Shown: one piece after another, positions 5,112-5,838 of the stretch | Layout of the letters: every line of letters starts with the position of its first letter | How positions within the stretch are numbered: the first letter of the stretch is position 1 | NCBI GenBank assembly: GCA_023262305.1 | Contig: JALRCK010000006.1 | Location: 3,373-9,210 of the forward strand | Source: Deltaproteobacteria bacterium | GTDB lineage: Bacteria > Bdellovibrionota_C > UBA2361 > OMII01 | Length of the DNA: 5,838 bases | Direction: 5' to 3' | Program-made: the position numbers and the translations under genes | Notes under the pieces: model-generated | The model's database searches: none | What the model was told of the DNA's origin: nothing | Seen by the model: the letters and a program-made list of their open reading frames with translations, nothing else

Positions 5112-5838
5112 AGAAGAGAATTCTGAGAAGTATCCTTGGCGACCAACTCAATAGCAACCATTCCTGGTTCTCGCAGGATCCTACGGTCGCAGAGTATGTG
5201 TTGATGGAGGTAAAGGAGGAGGCAACGTACGTTCGTCATCATATCCAGAAGGTTGTAGGATTCTTTTTGTCAATGCGAGCGTTCGCGAAGGAGCTCTCCT
5301 CGCGGGGATTTTCGGTTCGATACATCGCTCTTGATGATCCTTCAAACAAGCAGTCCTTTGCCGAAAACATCAAGCAGCTCATCTCTTCGGGAGACTACTC
5401 TGCCTTTGAGTATCAAAGACCCGATGAGTATCGAGTGGCTGAGAGTTTTGAGGAGCTTCGTAAGACACTATCCATCCCCTCAACCGAAGTTGACTCAGAG
5501 CACTTTCTTACGAGCCCGGAATTGTTTCAGCAGATCTTCAAAGGGCACAAACGATACGTCATGGAGCTCTTCTATCGCGAGGTGCGGCGAAAGTATGATC
5601 TCCTCATGGAGGAGGGCGAGCCGATTGGGGGTAGATGGAACTTTGACTCAGAGAACCGCAAGAAGCTCCCCACAAGCCTTACGCCACCCCCGCCGCTCGA
5701 GTTTAGTCACGATGTTACCGAGATAGTCGATCTCCTCACGCGAATGAAGATCGATACCATCGGCACTATTGATGCGAAACGCTTTACCTGGCCGGTGACG
5801 CGGGCTGAGTCGCTCAAGCTCCTCGAGTATTTTTGCGT
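5108..5838 (+). CDS. Photolyase/cryptochrome-related protein, iron-sulfur class (N-terminal part)
   Basis: The gene runs off the right edge; 243 codons are present, about half of the roughly 500-residue family. The sequence matches the deoxyribodipyrimidine photolyase-related (FeS-BCP, PhrB-like) class: RSILGDQLNSNHSWF (7-21), YVRHHIQKVVGFFLSMRAFA (41-60), VRYIALDDPSN (70-80), FEYQRPDEYR (100-109), HFLTSPE (132-138), GGRWNFDSENRKKLP (174-188) and WPVTRAESL (228-236). Residues 1-130 form the alpha/beta antenna-type domain; the rest begins the helical part. The FAD pocket and the cysteines expected to bind a 4Fe-4S cluster should lie beyond the window. Characterised members repair (6-4) photoproducts with light. 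The ATG overlaps the DUF2256 stop as ATGA, with GGGAAG a few bases upstream as ribosome site. No frameshift is seen. CPD versus (6-4) specificity, or a sensory role, cannot be decided from this half. Confidence 0.93.
   Translation, partial: MKKRILRSILGDQLNSNHSWFSQDPTVAEYVLMEVKEEATYVRHHIQKVVGFFLSMRAFAKELSSRGFSVRYIALDDPSNKQSFAENIKQLISSGDYSAFEYQRPDEYRVAESFEELRKTLSIPSTEVDSEHFLTSPELFQQIFKGHKRYVMELFYREVRRKYDLLMEEGEPIGGRWNFDSENRKKLPTSLTPPPPLEFSHDVTEIVDLLTRMKIDTIGTIDAKRFTWPVTRAESLKLLEYFC

Noticed and set aside
5331..5726. Plus-strand 131-codon frame inside the photolyase
   Set aside because: It is a Ser/Arg-rich out-of-frame shadow. The coupled frame from 5108 reads the whole photolyase N-terminal half without a stop.

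Overview
The window looks like ordinary chromosome from a Gram-negative bacterium with roughly balanced base composition. Two products carry lipoprotein-type (signal peptidase II) signal peptides. Most families present (DUF3313, DUF4397, Ogt, DUF2256, the iron-sulfur bacterial photolyase/cryptochrome class) are common in Proteobacteria and related phyla. I cannot name the species. I see no tRNA, rRNA, CRISPR array, transposase or phage gene.

Layout. Positions 1-520 hold a small Ala/Pro/Lys-rich gene on the minus strand. It is surrounded by inverted repeats and preceded by a tiny leader ORF that overlaps its GTG start. A good intrinsic terminator at 490-518, also minus-strand, separates it from the genes upstream. 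From 670 to 1835 two minus-strand genes follow each other: a family-2 glycosyltransferase of the dolichyl-phosphate-sugar synthase type, and upstream of it a 77-residue cysteine-rich zinc-binding-type protein whose ribosome binding site lies in a C6/G6 hairpin. Going rightwards on the plus strand come a second glycosyltransferase-like gene with an IDADM motif (1981-2619) and a DUF3313 lipoprotein (2757-3485). The DUF3313 gene overlaps the minus-strand ogt gene (3425-4045) tail to tail by 61 bp. Divergent from ogt, a probable promoter at 4110-4138 reads into a DUF4397 lipoprotein (4233-4916), a 53-residue DUF2256 protein (4950-5111), and the first 243 codons of an iron-sulfur-type photolyase (5108 to the window edge).

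How the genes may work together. The right third is a DNA-damage neighbourhood. Ogt directly reverses O6-alkylguanine. The photolyase-related protein belongs to a family that reverses UV photoproducts. The DUF2256 gene overlaps the photolyase start by ATGA, so the two are probably translationally coupled and functionally linked. The two glycosyltransferases suggest cell-surface glycan or glycolipid synthesis, but they are on opposite strands and need not share a pathway.

The most interesting items are the DUF2256-photolyase coupling, the G/C hairpin over the ribosome binding site of the cysteine-rich protein, and the leader ORF or possible frameshift at the start of the Ala/Pro/Lys-rich gene. 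No clearly new multi-gene system is visible.
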